Assembly (NCBI GenBank): GCA_900110595.1
Contig: FOEZ01000009.1
Location: forward strand, 1 to 64,000
DNA from: Arthrobacter sp. OV608
Lineage (GTDB): Bacteria; Actinomycetota; Actinomycetes; Actinomycetales; Micrococcaceae
Direction of reading: 5' to 3'
Length of the DNA stretch: 64,000 nt
In this document: positions 1-8,620 of the stretch, one piece after another
How positions within the stretch are numbered: position 1 is the first letter of the stretch
Layout of the letters: each line of letters begins with the position of its first letter
The notes under the pieces: model-generated
What the model was told of the DNA's origin: nothing
Databases searched by the model: none
The model's input: only the letters and a program-made list of their open reading frames with translations
Position numbers and translations under genes: made by a program

Positions 1-290
1 GGGGACGGTTTGCCGGTATCGATCTGGCAGAAATCACACCGGCGCGTGCACTCGGACCCGCCGATCAGGAACGTGGCTTCCTTGTCCTCCCAGCATTCAA
101 AAATGTTGGGGCAGCCGGCCTCCTCACATACCGTGTGCAGGCCTTCCTTTTTCACCAGGTTCTTGAGCCCGACGAACTCCGGACCCATCTGGACCTTGGC
201 CTTGATCCACTCCGGCTTGCGCTCCACCGGAACAGCAGAATTACGCTGTTCAACGCGCAAAAGCTTCCGGCCTTCAGGTGCCAATGTCAC
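1..290 (-). CDS. lipA: Lipoyl synthase LipA, N-terminal part (runs off the left edge)
   Basis: Radical SAM enzyme that inserts two sulfurs into protein-bound octanoyl groups to make lipoyl cofactors. Only about 96 N-terminal residues are present. They contain the LipA-specific auxiliary-cluster cysteines ([12 protein letters not shown]) followed by the radical-SAM motif CTRRCDFC, which together identify the family firmly. The start is GTG at 290-288, and it overlaps the lipB stop as GTGA, so the two genes are translationally coupled. LipB supplies the octanoyl substrate that LipA sulfurates. The C-terminal two thirds lie outside the window. Confidence 0.95.
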   Translation of the reverse strand, partial: MTLAPEGRKLLRVEQRNSAVPVERKPEWIKAKVQMGPEFVGLKNLVKKEGLHTVCEEAGCPNIFECWEDKEATFLIGGSECTRRCDFCQIDTGKPS

Positions 291-955
291 AGTAGAGCTC
301 CTTCGGGGGTAGCGACCAGGGCGTCTTCATTCTTGCGCAGTTCTTCGATAACCCGGGAAACGAGGTCTGCCGGGGCAACGTCATAACCGGTTTCCTGGGC
401 GATGGTGGTCACGCCCGCATCGGTGATGCCGCAGGCGATGATCTGCGAGTACGGGGTGAGATCGTTGTTGCAGTTGATGGCGAAGCCGTGCATGGTGACG
501 CCCTCGTGGACGCGGATGCCGATGGCTGCGATCTTCCTGTCCGGGCCCTTGTCATCCGCAGTGAGCCAGACCCCGGCACGGCCTTTGATCCGTACAGCCT
601 CGATGCCATAGTCGGCGAGGACGGCGATGATCACGGACTCGAGGCGTTCCACATAATCACGGATGCCCGCGCGGTTCTTCAGCTTAATGATGGGGTAACC
701 CACCAGCTGGCCCGGGCCGTGCCAGGTGAGTTTACCGCCACGGTCCACCGGGACAACGGGGGTACCGTCAAAGGGCCGCTCATGGTCCTCTGTGCGTTTG
801 CCGGCCGTGTAGACCGGGGCGTGTTCCAGGAGGAGGACGGTGCTGGGGGCCTTGCCGGCGACGACGTCGTCATGGAGTTCGCTCTGAATGGCCCAACCGC
901 GGGTGTAGTCCACAAAGTCCGGAGCAAGACCCAGCTGTGAAAACTCAAGAGTCAT
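287..955 (-). CDS. lipB: Octanoyltransferase LipB
   Basis: Transfers octanoyl from octanoyl-ACP to the lipoyl domains of 2-oxoacid dehydrogenases and GcvH. It is 222 aa, the normal length. The substrate-pocket motif [12 protein letters not shown] lies at residues 72-83. The catalytic Lys is K141 (RKIAAIG) and the acyl-accepting Cys is C175 ([10 protein letters not shown]). Its stop overlaps the lipA start. No Shine-Dalgarno is visible, but TAAGCT lies 7 nt before the ATG, which would fit a leaderless transcript. The E2 protein at 8.6-10.4 kb, with two lipoyl domains, is an obvious substrate. Confidence 0.96.
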   Translation of the reverse strand: MTLEFSQLGLAPDFVDYTRGWAIQSELHDDVVAGKAPSTVLLLEHAPVYTAGKRTEDHERPFDGTPVVPVDRGGKLTWHGPGQLVGYPIIKLKNRAGIRDYVERLESVIIAVLADYGIEAVRIKGRAGVWLTADDKGPDRKIAAIGIRVHEGVTMHGFAINCNNDLTPYSQIIACGITDAGVTTIAQETGYDVAPADLVSRVIEELRKNEDALVATPEGALL

Positions 956-962
956 GGGATCC

Positions 963-968
963 AGCTTA
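963..968 (-). promoter_or_regulatory. Candidate -10 element of lipB (leaderless layout)
   Basis: On the minus strand TAAGCT (TANNNT pattern) ends 7 nt before the lipB ATG. No -35 element is evident. Inferred only. Confidence 0.4.
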
Positions 969-1073
969 GACCTTGGGAGGCCGCAGGCCCGGTTTAGTGC
1001 TGAAGCTCACCCCGGGCAGTGAGCCAGCCCCCATCGGCCGAAAAAAGCCCTTGGAGCCAGGCCTGTGGCTGCC

Positions 1074-1082
1074 TGTGGATAA
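1074..1082 (-). promoter_or_regulatory. Perfect DnaA-box 9-mer upstream of the kinase gene
   Basis: TTATCCACA is present on the minus strand, 38 bp before the kinase start. A second perfect copy lies upstream of the DUF4192 gene at 16364. Function is unproven; single 9-mers can arise by chance. Confidence 0.35.
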
Positions 1083-1108
1083 CTTCTGCACGGGGTTCCG
1101 GATTCGGC

Positions 1109-1114
1109 TAGACA
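1109..1114 (+). promoter_or_regulatory. Candidate -10 element of the Ser/Thr kinase gene (leaderless layout)
   Basis: TAGACA lies exactly 6 nt before the ATG. The last base departs from TANNNT, so this is one of the weaker members of the leaderless set. Confidence 0.3.
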
Positions 1115-1120
1115 TAGGTC

Positions 1121-2944
1121 ATGGAGAAATTGCAGCACCCGGGTGTCCCCGGATATGCGGTGGGGAGGTTGCTCGGCCACGGTGGGAGCTCTTCAGTCTG
1201 GCTGGTCAAGGAGGAGAGGACTGGCCGTGAGTTTGCCCTGAAGTGCCTCCGCCGGACCGCGCGGCGGGCAGCTCGCGGGGAAGAGATGACGGAAGAGGGG
1301 ATCCGCCGCGAGATCCGTATCCTGTCAGTGCTGGACCACCCCCACCTTATTAAGGCCCATAGCGCCGTCAGGGTGGAAGACGGGCCTGACAGTACGGCCG
1401 GCCTGATCATGGACTACGCACCCGCCGGTTCGCTCGGTGGGCTGGTGGCGGCACGGGGCAGGTTGAGTGCCGGCGAGACGGTGACAGTCTTGACGCCCAT
1501 CGCGCAGGTGCTCGGATACCTGCACAGCAAGGGATTCACGCATGCCGACGTCTCACCGGGCAACGTCCTGTTTACCGGCCAGGGGAAGCCGATGCTGTCC
1601 GACGTCGGCATCGCCCGGATGCTTGGCGATCCTGCGTCCGCTCCGGGCAGGGGCACGCCGGGCTTTACGGATCCGGCACCCGTGGACGCCGTCCGGGCCG
1701 GTCTGCAGCCCGAGCGCGACGTGTATTCGGCTGCCGCCCTGGGCTGGTTCTGCCTGACCGGGTCGCCGCCGCAACGCACGGCGGACCGCCCACCGCTGAC
1801 ACTCCTGGTTCCGACTGTCCCCAAAGAGCTCGCCGTGGCTCTTGAGTCCGGGCTTAACGAAGATCGGCGGCTGCGGCCCACGGCAGCAGCATTCGGGACC
1901 GCCATCTACCGGAGCGCATCGCCATTGCCACTTGATCTCGCGTCTGCGGTCCATCCCACAGTCCTTCCTGAACTGGTGACGCGCCTGCACGCGCCGGCAT
2001 CACCCAGCGGACTGCGCGAAAGGCTCGATTTCTTGCGGCGCCGGCTGGCAACATCGACATGGGCCGGTTGGTTCCCTAACCCGCAGAAGCTGCCGTTCCC
2101 GGCGTCGGACTCCACGGTGTCCACGGCAGCCCAGGCCATGCCCGGCCAGGCCCCCAGGGACCAGCGGAAGGACCAGATCGCGCGTGGGCAGGGAAAGCGT
2201 GGGCAAGGAATAGGACAGCCCGCGCTGGACAAGCGGAGGGGCAAGCCCGCGCCGGACCGGCGGAACAACCAGGCCGCGGTAAACCGGGAGAAGAGCCGGC
2301 CTGCCGGGATGCGGGGCAGGGCCCGGCACGCTCAGGCGGAACCCAGGGGAGCGCTGCGGCGGGGTGCTGTTGCCGCCGCAGCCCTTACCGCGGCCGTGTG
2401 TGCCTGGTGGCTTGTTGGAGCGGGGCTCACAGCAGCAGGACCGGGTTCGCCGCCCGCCGGCCAAAGTGCCGGAACCGCAGGTGCCTACCCGAAAACGCCT
2501 CGCGTGGAGGCGCCGCAGCGGCTGGACCCGGCCGACGCCGCGCGGCTGCAGGCGGGTTCGCCGGATCCCGGGGTGGCAGTCCAGGGACTGTCGTCGCTGA
2601 GGTCCCTGGCCTTCAGTTCCGGCAGGCTGGAACTGCTGGACGAAGTGAACCAGCCGGGCGCAGGGGCCGCTGCAGCAGACCGGCGAATTGCCGAGCGCCT
2701 GCAGGCATCCGGGCATAGGCTTGCGGGCTTCTCCACGGCCCTGTCGCAGGTGCACACAGAAGAGGGCGCAACATCAGCCCGTGCAGTGGTGGCGGTGACG
2801 TCCGGCTCTTCCGCCTACGAAGAGAAGGACCCCAAGGGTGCCGTTGTCGCGACCGGTGCCGCCGGTGCTGAGCAGCGGATCCGCGTTGTGCTTGTATCAG
2901 TTGGCGGCAGGTGGCGGGTCACTGAAATCCTTCCGAGCCCTTGA
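1121..2944 (+). CDS. Membrane-anchored Ser/Thr protein kinase with divergent active site
   Basis: 607 aa. Residues about 10-270 form a Hanks-type kinase fold: glycine loop GHGGSSSV (19-26), VAIK-like lysine K41, helix-C glutamate E64, catalytic loop HADVSPGN (141-148) and metal loop DVG (161-163). The usual HRD is HAD and DFG is DVG. The APE motif is not recognisable in the stretch after GTPGFTD, so activity may be reduced. A basic, low-complexity linker of about 120 residues leads to one membrane helix near 412-434, then an extracytoplasmic domain of about 170 residues that I do not recognise. Substrate is unknown. It is a single gene with no visible Shine-Dalgarno. Confidence 0.85.
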   Translation: MEKLQHPGVPGYAVGRLLGHGGSSSVWLVKEERTGREFALKCLRRTARRAARGEEMTEEGIRREIRILSVLDHPHLIKAHSAVRVEDGPDSTAGLIMDYAPAGSLGGLVAARGRLSAGETVTVLTPIAQVLGYLHSKGFTHADVSPGNVLFTGQGKPMLSDVGIARMLGDPASAPGRGTPGFTDPAPVDAVRAGLQPERDVYSAAALGWFCLTGSPPQRTADRPPLTLLVPTVPKELAVALESGLNEDRRLRPTAAAFGTAIYRSASPLPLDLASAVHPTVLPELVTRLHAPASPSGLRERLDFLRRRLATSTWAGWFPNPQKLPFPASDSTVSTAAQAMPGQAPRDQRKDQIARGQGKRGQGIGQPALDKRRGKPAPDRRNNQAAVNREKSRPAGMRGRARHAQAEPRGALRRGAVAAAALTAAVCAWWLVGAGLTAAGPGSPPAGQSAGTAGAYPKTPRVEAPQRLDPADAARLQAGSPDPGVAVQGLSSLRSLAFSSGRLELLDEVNQPGAGAAAADRRIAERLQASGHRLAGFSTALSQVHTEEGATSARAVVAVTSGSSAYEEKDPKGAVVATGAAGAEQRIRVVLVSVGGRWRVTEILPSP

Positions 2945-2965
2945 CTTGTCCGCGGCCGGGAGCCG

Positions 2966-3868
2966 CTACTCCTTGCCGGCCACCCACTCCGCTGCCTGGG
3001 CGAGTGTTGGGTGCTGCCAGGTGAATCCCGCAGAGGACAGGCGTGCGGGCTCCATCCGCTGGCTGGCGAGCAGCAGTTCGTCGGCCAGGTCGCGCATGAC
3101 AAACCGCAGCACCGGACCCGGAACCCTCAGGGCAGCGGGACGGTGCAGGGCATGGGCCAGGGCAGCCACGAGCTCGTTGACGTTGGCTTCCTCGGGGGCG
3201 CACAGGTTGACCGGGCCGCTTACGTCCGATTCCAGCAGGAAGAGGAAAGCCGCGGAGACGTCCGGCAGGGTGATCCAGGGCCAGTACTGGCGGCCATTCC
3301 CCAGCGGGCCGCCAATGCCCAGCCGGATCAGCGGCAGCAGCCTGCCCAGTGCTCCTCCCTTACGGCTGAGCACCACCGCCGTGCGCGGAGTCACCACTCG
3401 TATACCAGGGGGAGCGGCGGCAGCTGCAGCCTCCCACTCGCCGCAGATCCGGGCCAGCGTCCCGGCACCTTGCGGCGCATCTTCCCGGAGCACGGTGTTC
3501 CCGGCGTCACCGTAGTAGCCGGCACCGGACTGGCTGATAAATACGGGCGGCGGGGAATCCAGCTGGCGCATGGCGTTGGTCAGGGTGCGGGTGGCATCCA
3601 GCCGGGAGCTGAAGAGCTCCGCAACCCGGTTTCGCGTCCACGGCCTGTCCCCGATGCCGGCGCCGGAGAGATTAACGACGGCGTCAGCGCCTTCCAGCAC
3701 CTTGGGGTCCAGTTCCCCGGCGGCCGGGTTCCACCGGACTTCCGCGGCTGAGGAGGCCTCGCGCCGCACCAGGGAAATCACCTGGTGGCCGGCCGTACGG
3801 AAGGTTGCGGACATGTGGGTTCCGATCAGCCCGGAGGCCCCGGCGATGACTATGCGCATGCTGTCCAT
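2966..3868 (-). CDS. TIGR01777-family NAD-dependent epimerase (YfcH/SulA-like)
   Basis: About 300 aa, a short-chain dehydrogenase of the extended epimerase type. An N-terminal Rossmann dinucleotide site (IVIAGASGLIGTH) is followed by family-typical stretches (VVNLSGAGIGDRPW, SRLDATRTL, SQSGAGYYGD) and a C-terminal DUF1731-like segment ending near the stop (WQHPTLAQAAEWV). Physiological substrate is unknown for the family. The start could be GTG 3871, ATG 3868 or ATG 3859; most relatives start directly at MRIVI, so 3859 is also plausible. It is convergent with the kinase gene (21-bp gap) and divergent from the tricorn gene. Confidence 0.85.
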   Translation of the reverse strand: MDSMRIVIAGASGLIGTHMSATFRTAGHQVISLVRREASSAAEVRWNPAAGELDPKVLEGADAVVNLSGAGIGDRPWTRNRVAELFSSRLDATRTLTNAMRQLDSPPPVFISQSGAGYYGDAGNTVLREDAPQGAGTLARICGEWEAAAAAAPPGIRVVTPRTAVVLSRKGGALGRLLPLIRLGIGGPLGNGRQYWPWITLPDVSAAFLFLLESDVSGPVNLCAPEEANVNELVAALAHALHRPAALRVPGPVLRFVMRDLADELLLASQRMEPARLSSAGFTWQHPTLAQAAEWVAGKE

Positions 3869-3920
3869 CACACCACGGCTGCCACACCGGCACCTCCAAC
3901 GGCGCCGCGTGGGGGATGAC

Positions 3921-3926
3921 TATGAT
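3921..3926 (+). promoter_or_regulatory. -10 element of the tricorn gene (leaderless layout)
   Basis: TATGAT lies 6 nt before the ATG at 3933, and no Shine-Dalgarno fits in that space. This is a strong example of the leaderless arrangement. Confidence 0.6.
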
Positions 3927-3932
3927 CGAACG

Positions 3933-6900
3933 ATGACCTCTTCGAGCTACTTCCGTTACCCGCACCTGCACGGCGATCTGGTCACATTCGTGGCCGAGGA
4001 CGACGTGTGGATTGCACCCTTGGACGGCGGCCGCGCATGGCGTGTCTCCTCGCTCCAGCTTCCTGCCCGCAATCCGCGCTTCACCCCTGACGGGCAGCGG
4101 CTGGTGTGGACGGTGGTGCAGGGAACGGCGCCGGAGGTGGTGTCGGCGGCAGTGGACGGCGGGGATTACCGGCAGCTGACGTACTTCGGCCACGGCACCA
4201 CCAAAGTCAAAGGCTTCACCGCCAGCGGCTCAGTGGTTGTCACCAGCGCGTTCCGGCAGGCCGAAAGCAGGCACACGCACGCCTACAGCGTCCCGCTCGA
4301 CGGCGGCTGGGCGGAAGAGCTGTCGTTCGGCCCGGTGGAGTCGGTGGCCTTCGGCCCCGAGGTGGGTGATGAACGGCCCGTAGTGGTGGGCAGCGTATTG
4401 TCCCGCGAGCCCGCCTGGTGGAAGCGCTACCGCGGAGGCACGGCAGGAAAGCTCTGGATCGACAACGACGGCAATGGCGAGTTTGAACGCCTGCTGCCGG
4501 ACCTGGACGGCAACCTCGCCGACCCCATGTGGGTGGACGGGCGGATTGCGTTCCTGTCCGACCACGAGGGTTACGGCAACCTGTATTCGGTGTTGCCCAA
4601 CGGAAAGGACCTGCAGCGCCACACGGACCACGAGGACTTCTATGTCCGTCACGCCAGCACGGACGGCAAGCGGATCGTCTTCGAGTCTGCGGGTGAGCTG
4701 TGGGTGCTTTCCGGGCTCGGGGCCGACGCAGTGCGGCTGGACATCACGTTGGGGTCGGCCTCGCAGTCGAGGCGGCCGGCACTCCTTAATACAGCCAAAC
4801 ACCTGGGCGAGGCAGTCCCGGACGCCGCCGGCTCGGCCAGTGCGGTGGAAGCCCACGGCACCATCTCCTGGCTCCGTCACAAAGACGGTCCAGCGCGCAT
4901 CATCGAAGCAACCCCAGGGGTCCGCGCGCGCCTGCCAAGGCCGCTGAACAACGGGCGACTGGCCTACGTCGCCGATCATGACGGCGTCGAAGCCCTGTTC
5001 ATCAAGGATGTCGCCGGGCCCGTCCCCGGCACCGCCGACGCACCCTCCGCAGCCAGGCCCGCCGGACCTCAGGACGGTGGGGCAGCCGCCCCGGCACAGG
5101 GCCGCGACGAGGAGCAGACGCCTTTGCCGCAGCCGGTCCCTGCTGCCGGCGCTGCAGTCCTGGCCGCAAACACAACGAACACCGCCGTCCGGGATGACCA
5201 GCAGGCTGACGTCGCTCCTGAGGAAGCGTCTTCTCCTGACGATGCGAAGGCCGAGCCAGCTGCGCACGCCCAAACGCTGCGCATCGGTTTTCCGCGCCCC
5301 ACCCGGAGCAGTTCGCTGGAGGCAAGCCCGGACGGCAACTGGCTTGCGCTGGGCACATCGTTCGGCGAGGTCTACGCGGCCGATACGCGGACCGGCGAAC
5401 TGACCCTGGTGGCAAGCATCGGCGAAGGCACCGTTTCGGACCTCGCCTGGTCCACGGACTCCGAGTGGCTGGTCTGGTCCGAGCCGGTCACCTCTTTCGG
5501 TTCGCGCAGCCGGCTCCGGCTGGCAAAGGTGTCGGATCCCGGGGCCAGCCCGGTGGACGTCACGGACGGCCGGTTCCGGGACACGTCTCCCGCCTTCACT
5601 CCGGACGGGAAGTTCCTGGCCTTCCTGTCCAACCGCAGCTTCGACCCCGTCTACGACGGGCACTCCTTCGACCTCTCCTTCCCCAGCCCCATCAAGCCCT
5701 ACCTCGTGGCACTGGCTGCAGATACGCCGTCGCCCTTTGGTCCTTCAGTGGATCCCGATGCCGGTGAGGCTGAGGCGGCGAAGGCTGACCCGAAGCAGGA
5801 TGAGGCGGCCGCCCCCGAAGTCATCGTGGATCCCGAGGGCCTGGCCCACCGCGTTATCGGCGTTCCCGTGCCGCAGGGCAACTACACGTCACTGAAGGCG
5901 GCCGACGGCGCTTTGCTGTGGCTCGACTGGGCCCTCGCCGGGGTAACCGGTGACGGCAAAGCCAGCCAGGAGGACAAGGATGCACGCCCCAGCCTGTCCC
6001 GTTTCGACCTCGCCCGCCGGAAGCAGACCACCCTGGTGGAGTCTTTGGACAGTTTCCGGCTCTCCGGAGACCGCAGCAAAGTGGTGCTGATCTCCGAAAA
6101 GAAGGTCACGGTGGTCCCGGCGGACAAAAAGGTGGACGAGGAATCCGGCGACCTTGTCAAGGTTGACCTGGGGCGGATCCGGGTCATGATGGAACCGCTC
6201 CGCGTCTGGGGCCACGCCTTCGACGAGGCCTGGCGGCTGCAGCGCGACTTCTTCTGGGCAGAGGACATGGCCGGGCAGGACTGGGAGTCCATCCACAAGC
6301 GCTACCGCCCCCTGGTGGACCGCCTGGGCTCGCACGATGACCTGGTGGACCTCCTGTGGGAGCTGCACGGCGAACTTGGAACGTCCCACGCCTACGTCAA
6401 GCCGGCGCCGGTCACCGAAAACGGCAGCCACGGCCAGGGGCGCCTGGGCGCGGACCTATCGCTCACCCCGGCCGGCTGGGAAATCACACGGATCCTTGCC
6501 GGCGAGTCCTCAGACCCGCTCGCTACATCTCCGCTGACCCGCCCGGGCGTGGGCGCCAAGGCAGGCGACATCCTGCTGGCCGTCGACGGGGTTCCGCTGT
6601 CCGCCTCCGTCACCCCGGCCATGCAACTGGTCGGAGCCGCGGGCCGGGCCGTGGAACTGACCCTGCTCAACGGCACCGCGCACGGCGGACGTGCCGGCAC
6701 GCAGCGGCGGGTCGCCGTCGTTCCGGTGAAGGACGAGGAGCGCCTGCGGTACCAGGAGTGGGTGGCATCGAACCGGCGCACTGTGCGTGAGGCGTCCGGC
6801 GGAACCTTCGGGTACCTGCACATCCCGGACATGATGGCCAACGGCTGGGCCCAGCTCCACCGGGACCTCGATACGGAGACGGCCCTGGATGGACTCATCG

Positions 6901-7451
6901 TGGACGTGCGGCGCAACCGCGGCGGGCACACATCCCAGCTGGTGGCCGAGCTGATCGGGCGTAAAGTCACCGGCTGGAGCATGCCGCGCGGCGAAAAGCC
7001 GCGGACGTACCCGCACCACGCCCCGCGCGGGCCCGTCATCATCCTCGCCGATGAATTTGCCGGTTCCGACGGCGACATCATCACCCAGGTGTCCAAGCTC
7101 CGCGGCATTGGCCCTGTGATCGGAACCCGCACCTGGGGCGGTGTGGTGGGCATTGATAACAGGTTCTCCCTGGCCGACGGCACTGGCGTCACCCAGCCGC
7201 GGTATGCCAACTGGTTCACTGGCGGCGTGGGCTGGGGCGTTGAGAACTACGGCGTGGACCCGGACATCGAAGTGGCGTACCCGCCGCACGCCTACGCGGC
7301 CGGCCGGGATCCCCAGCTTGAATACGGCATCGGTGCGCTGAAGGAAATGGTGCAGGAGCTTCCCACGGACCGGCCGCCGGCCCGCGAGGGCTACCGCCGG
7401 CTCCGCGCGGCCCCGCTGCCGGCCCGCCGGCCGGGGAGCCGGCAGGCGTAG
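3933..7451 (+). CDS. Tricorn-like peptidase (S41 family)
   Basis: 1172 aa. Tricorn proteases form large cytoplasmic peptidase complexes that degrade oligopeptides downstream of the proteasome. The N-terminal half has two beta-propeller domains with WD/PD40-like repeats (NPRFTPDGQRLVW, SPAFTPDGKFLAF). Next come the S41 core with H819 in GTSHAY, a PDZ domain near 870-930 (KAGDILLAVDG), and the nucleophile S1045 with D1046 in GSDGD. These match the catalytic His and Ser-Asp of archaeal tricorn. An Ala/Pro/Glu-rich insertion of about 85 residues (about 362-447) sits between the propellers. The ATG at 3933 is preferred over upstream in-frame codons because it begins the homologous region and has a -10 element 6 nt before it. 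Confidence 0.93.
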   Translation: MTSSSYFRYPHLHGDLVTFVAEDDVWIAPLDGGRAWRVSSLQLPARNPRFTPDGQRLVWTVVQGTAPEVVSAAVDGGDYRQLTYFGHGTTKVKGFTASGSVVVTSAFRQAESRHTHAYSVPLDGGWAEELSFGPVESVAFGPEVGDERPVVVGSVLSREPAWWKRYRGGTAGKLWIDNDGNGEFERLLPDLDGNLADPMWVDGRIAFLSDHEGYGNLYSVLPNGKDLQRHTDHEDFYVRHASTDGKRIVFESAGELWVLSGLGADAVRLDITLGSASQSRRPALLNTAKHLGEAVPDAAGSASAVEAHGTISWLRHKDGPARIIEATPGVRARLPRPLNNGRLAYVADHDGVEALFIKDVAGPVPGTADAPSAARPAGPQDGGAAAPAQGRDEEQTPLPQPVPAAGAAVLAANTTNTAVRDDQQADVAPEEASSPDDAKAEPAAHAQTLRIGFPRPTRSSSLEASPDGNWLALGTSFGEVYAADTRTGELTLVASIGEGTVSDLAWSTDSEWLVWSEPVTSFGSRSRLRLAKVSDPGASPVDVTDGRFRDTSPAFTPDGKFLAFLSNRSFDPVYDGHSFDLSFPSPIKPYLVALAADTPSPFGPSVDPDAGEAEAAKADPKQDEAAAPEVIVDPEGLAHRVIGVPVPQGNYTSLKAADGALLWLDWALAGVTGDGKASQEDKDARPSLSRFDLARRKQTTLVESLDSFRLSGDRSKVVLISEKKVTVVPADKKVDEESGDLVKVDLGRIRVMMEPLRVWGHAFDEAWRLQRDFFWAEDMAGQDWESIHKRYRPLVDRLGSHDDLVDLLWELHGELGTSHAYVKPAPVTENGSHGQGRLGADLSLTPAGWEITRILAGESSDPLATSPLTRPGVGAKAGDILLAVDGVPLSASVTPAMQLVGAAGRAVELTLLNGTAHGGRAGTQRRVAVVPVKDEERLRYQEWVASNRRTVREASGGTFGYLHIPDMMANGWAQLHRDLDTETALDGLIVDVRRNRGGHTSQLVAELIGRKVTGWSMPRGEKPRTYPHHAPRGPVIILADEFAGSDGDIITQVSKLRGIGPVIGTRTWGGVVGIDNRFSLADGTGVTQPRYANWFTGGVGWGVENYGVDPDIEVAYPPHAYAAGRDPQLEYGIGALKEMVQELPTDRPPAREGYRRLRAAPLPARRPGSRQA

Positions 7452-7466
7452 CTCCTGACCGTAACT

Positions 7467-7515
7467 AAAAGGCCCTGCCCTGCCGGAAGATCTTCCGGCA
7501 GGGCAGGGCCTTTTT
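7467..7515. terminator. Bidirectional terminator, 40-bp perfect palindrome
   Basis: Arms 7471-7490 and 7491-7510 are perfectly complementary with no spacer. The palindrome is flanked by AAAA on the left and TTTTT on the right, so it can terminate both the tricorn gene (+) and the OsmC gene (-), which converge here. Confidence 0.92.
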
Positions 7516-7534
7516 GTTAAGCCTGGGGGAGGGC

Positions 7535-7963
7535 CTAGGCCTCCAGCGTGGCGTCCAGGGTGATGTCGATGCTGGCGAGGGCGCCGGAGACCGGGCAGCC
7601 CACCTTGGCGTCCGCTGCGATCTTCTGGAACTCGTCCTCGGAGATGCCGGGGACCCGGGCTGACATGGTCAGGTGGCTGCCGGTGATGCCCGTGCCCGGA
7701 ACGAAAGTGACATCTGCCTTGGTGCGCACTTCCTCCGGTGTGTGCCCGGCGTTGGCGAGCTCGTTGCTGAAGGCCATGGAGAAGCAGGCTGCGTGGGCTG
7801 CAGCGATGAGCTCTTCCGGGCTCGTTTTGCCGTTGGCCGCTTCAGTCCTGGCCTTCCACGTCACGTCGAAGGTGCCCAGGCCTGAGGTGGCCAGGCTGGT
7901 GGTGCCGGAACCCTCCGTCAGGTTGCCGTTCCATACTGCGTTTGCTGAACGTGTTGCTGCCAT
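7535..7963 (-). CDS. OsmC/Ohr-family peroxiredoxin
   Basis: 142 aa. OsmC proteins reduce organic and fatty-acid hydroperoxides through two cysteines, here in HAACFSMAF and VGCPVSG, the two family positions. N-terminal residues (WNGNLTEGSG) fit the OsmC rather than the Ohr branch. The ATG at 7963 is preceded by GAGGAG at ideal distance, so it is chosen over the upstream in-frame TTG at 7975. It has its own terminator, shared with the tricorn gene. No regulator gene is adjacent. Confidence 0.92.
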   Translation of the reverse strand: MAATRSANAVWNGNLTEGSGTTSLATSGLGTFDVTWKARTEAANGKTSPEELIAAAHAACFSMAFSNELANAGHTPEEVRTKADVTFVPGTGITGSHLTMSARVPGISEDEFQKIAADAKVGCPVSGALASIDITLDATLEA

Positions 7964-8095
7964 GTCACTCCTCAAATCGATTCGAACCGGGGCAGGCTGC
8001 TGCCAGGACCCCGCCGCTACCCATCCTATGGATTCGGCACCCCAGGTGCACGGGTTGTCCGCTGTCAGAGGATTGTGACCATGGCGCTAAAACGC

Positions 8096-8133
8096 CGACG
8101 GCGACGCCCCCGCAGGTGGGAGCGTCGCCGTCG
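8096..8133 (-). terminator. Terminator of the small membrane protein gene
   Basis: Perfect 12-bp stem (8096-8107 with 8122-8133), 14-nt loop. In the minus direction it is followed shortly by TTTT. It lies just after the stop at 8154. Confidence 0.75.
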
Positions 8134-8153
8134 TACGGTGCAGATAAAATTGC

Positions 8154-8504
8154 CTACTGCCAGATGGTGGCAATGGCTACGTTCAGCAGCGCCAGACCGC
8201 CCACGGCGTGTGCCAGGCCCTTGCTGACGGGCTCGTTGTTCTTGTACTTGCGGCGGCCGATGAAGGCCAGCACCCCAACCGCAAGGGCGATGGCGAACTT
8301 GATGCCCAGCTTGACGTAGTTGGCGTCCATGTCCAGGGCCGGGATCAGGCCCATCAGGGCGATGCCGGTGAGCAGCTGGAGCATGGCGCCGTCGAACTGG
8401 CGGGGGTGGACGGTGGGATTTTTCATCTGGCCGATCCAGATGCCCACTATCATGGCGGCGCCGACGATGTGCAGGAAAACCACAATGTTATAGACGATGT
8501 TCAT
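8154..8504 (-). CDS. Small four-helix membrane protein, possible haem/metal-binding type
   Basis: 116 aa with four predicted transmembrane segments (about 5-24, 41-57, 64-83, 98-115). Histidines are H12 in the first helix (FLHIVGA), H33 in the first loop and H99 at the fourth helix. It loosely resembles CopD/DUF2269-like small membrane proteins, but I cannot assign a family. Its promoter region carries TTCTAC-N5-GTAGTA, which nearly matches the sites at the BlaI-cyd intergenic region 15 kb away, so a respiratory or redox role under BlaI control is inferred. The start lacks a Shine-Dalgarno and has TACACT 6 nt upstream. Confidence 0.8.
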   Translation of the reverse strand: MNIVYNIVVFLHIVGAAMIVGIWIGQMKNPTVHPRQFDGAMLQLLTGIALMGLIPALDMDANYVKLGIKFAIALAVGVLAFIGRRKYKNNEPVSKGLAHAVGGLALLNVAIATIWQ

Positions 8505-8510
8505 GGGACC

Positions 8511-8516
8511 AGTGTA
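8511..8516 (-). promoter_or_regulatory. -10 element of the small membrane protein gene (leaderless layout)
   Basis: Minus-strand TACACT (TANNNT) ends 6 nt before the ATG at 8504. The BlaI-like site at 8525-8541 lies where the spacer and -35 region would be. Confidence 0.55.
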
Positions 8517-8524
8517 GCCAGAGG

Positions 8525-8541
8525 TTCTACAGCTTGTAGTA
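8525..8541. promoter_or_regulatory. Candidate BlaI-type operator (remote copy)
   Basis: TTCTACAGCTTGTAGTA has the arm-N5-arm architecture of the three sites at 23.6-23.7 kb with one mismatch in 12 arm bases. It begins 8 bp upstream of the predicted -10, a repressing position. Confidence 0.6.
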
Positions 8542-8552
8542 GTTAAACGCCG

Positions 8553-8602
8553 ACGGCGGTGCAGGCGTTGCGCTGGTTACCCACCGCTGCCTGCACCGCC
8601 GT
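8553..8602 (-). terminator. Hairpin after the E2 gene
   Basis: Perfect 14-bp stem (8553-8566 with 8589-8602) just downstream of the sucB stop. Only a short T-rich stretch follows in the minus direction. Confidence 0.55.
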
Positions 8603-8620
8603 GCGTGCGTTGTTGGCCTG

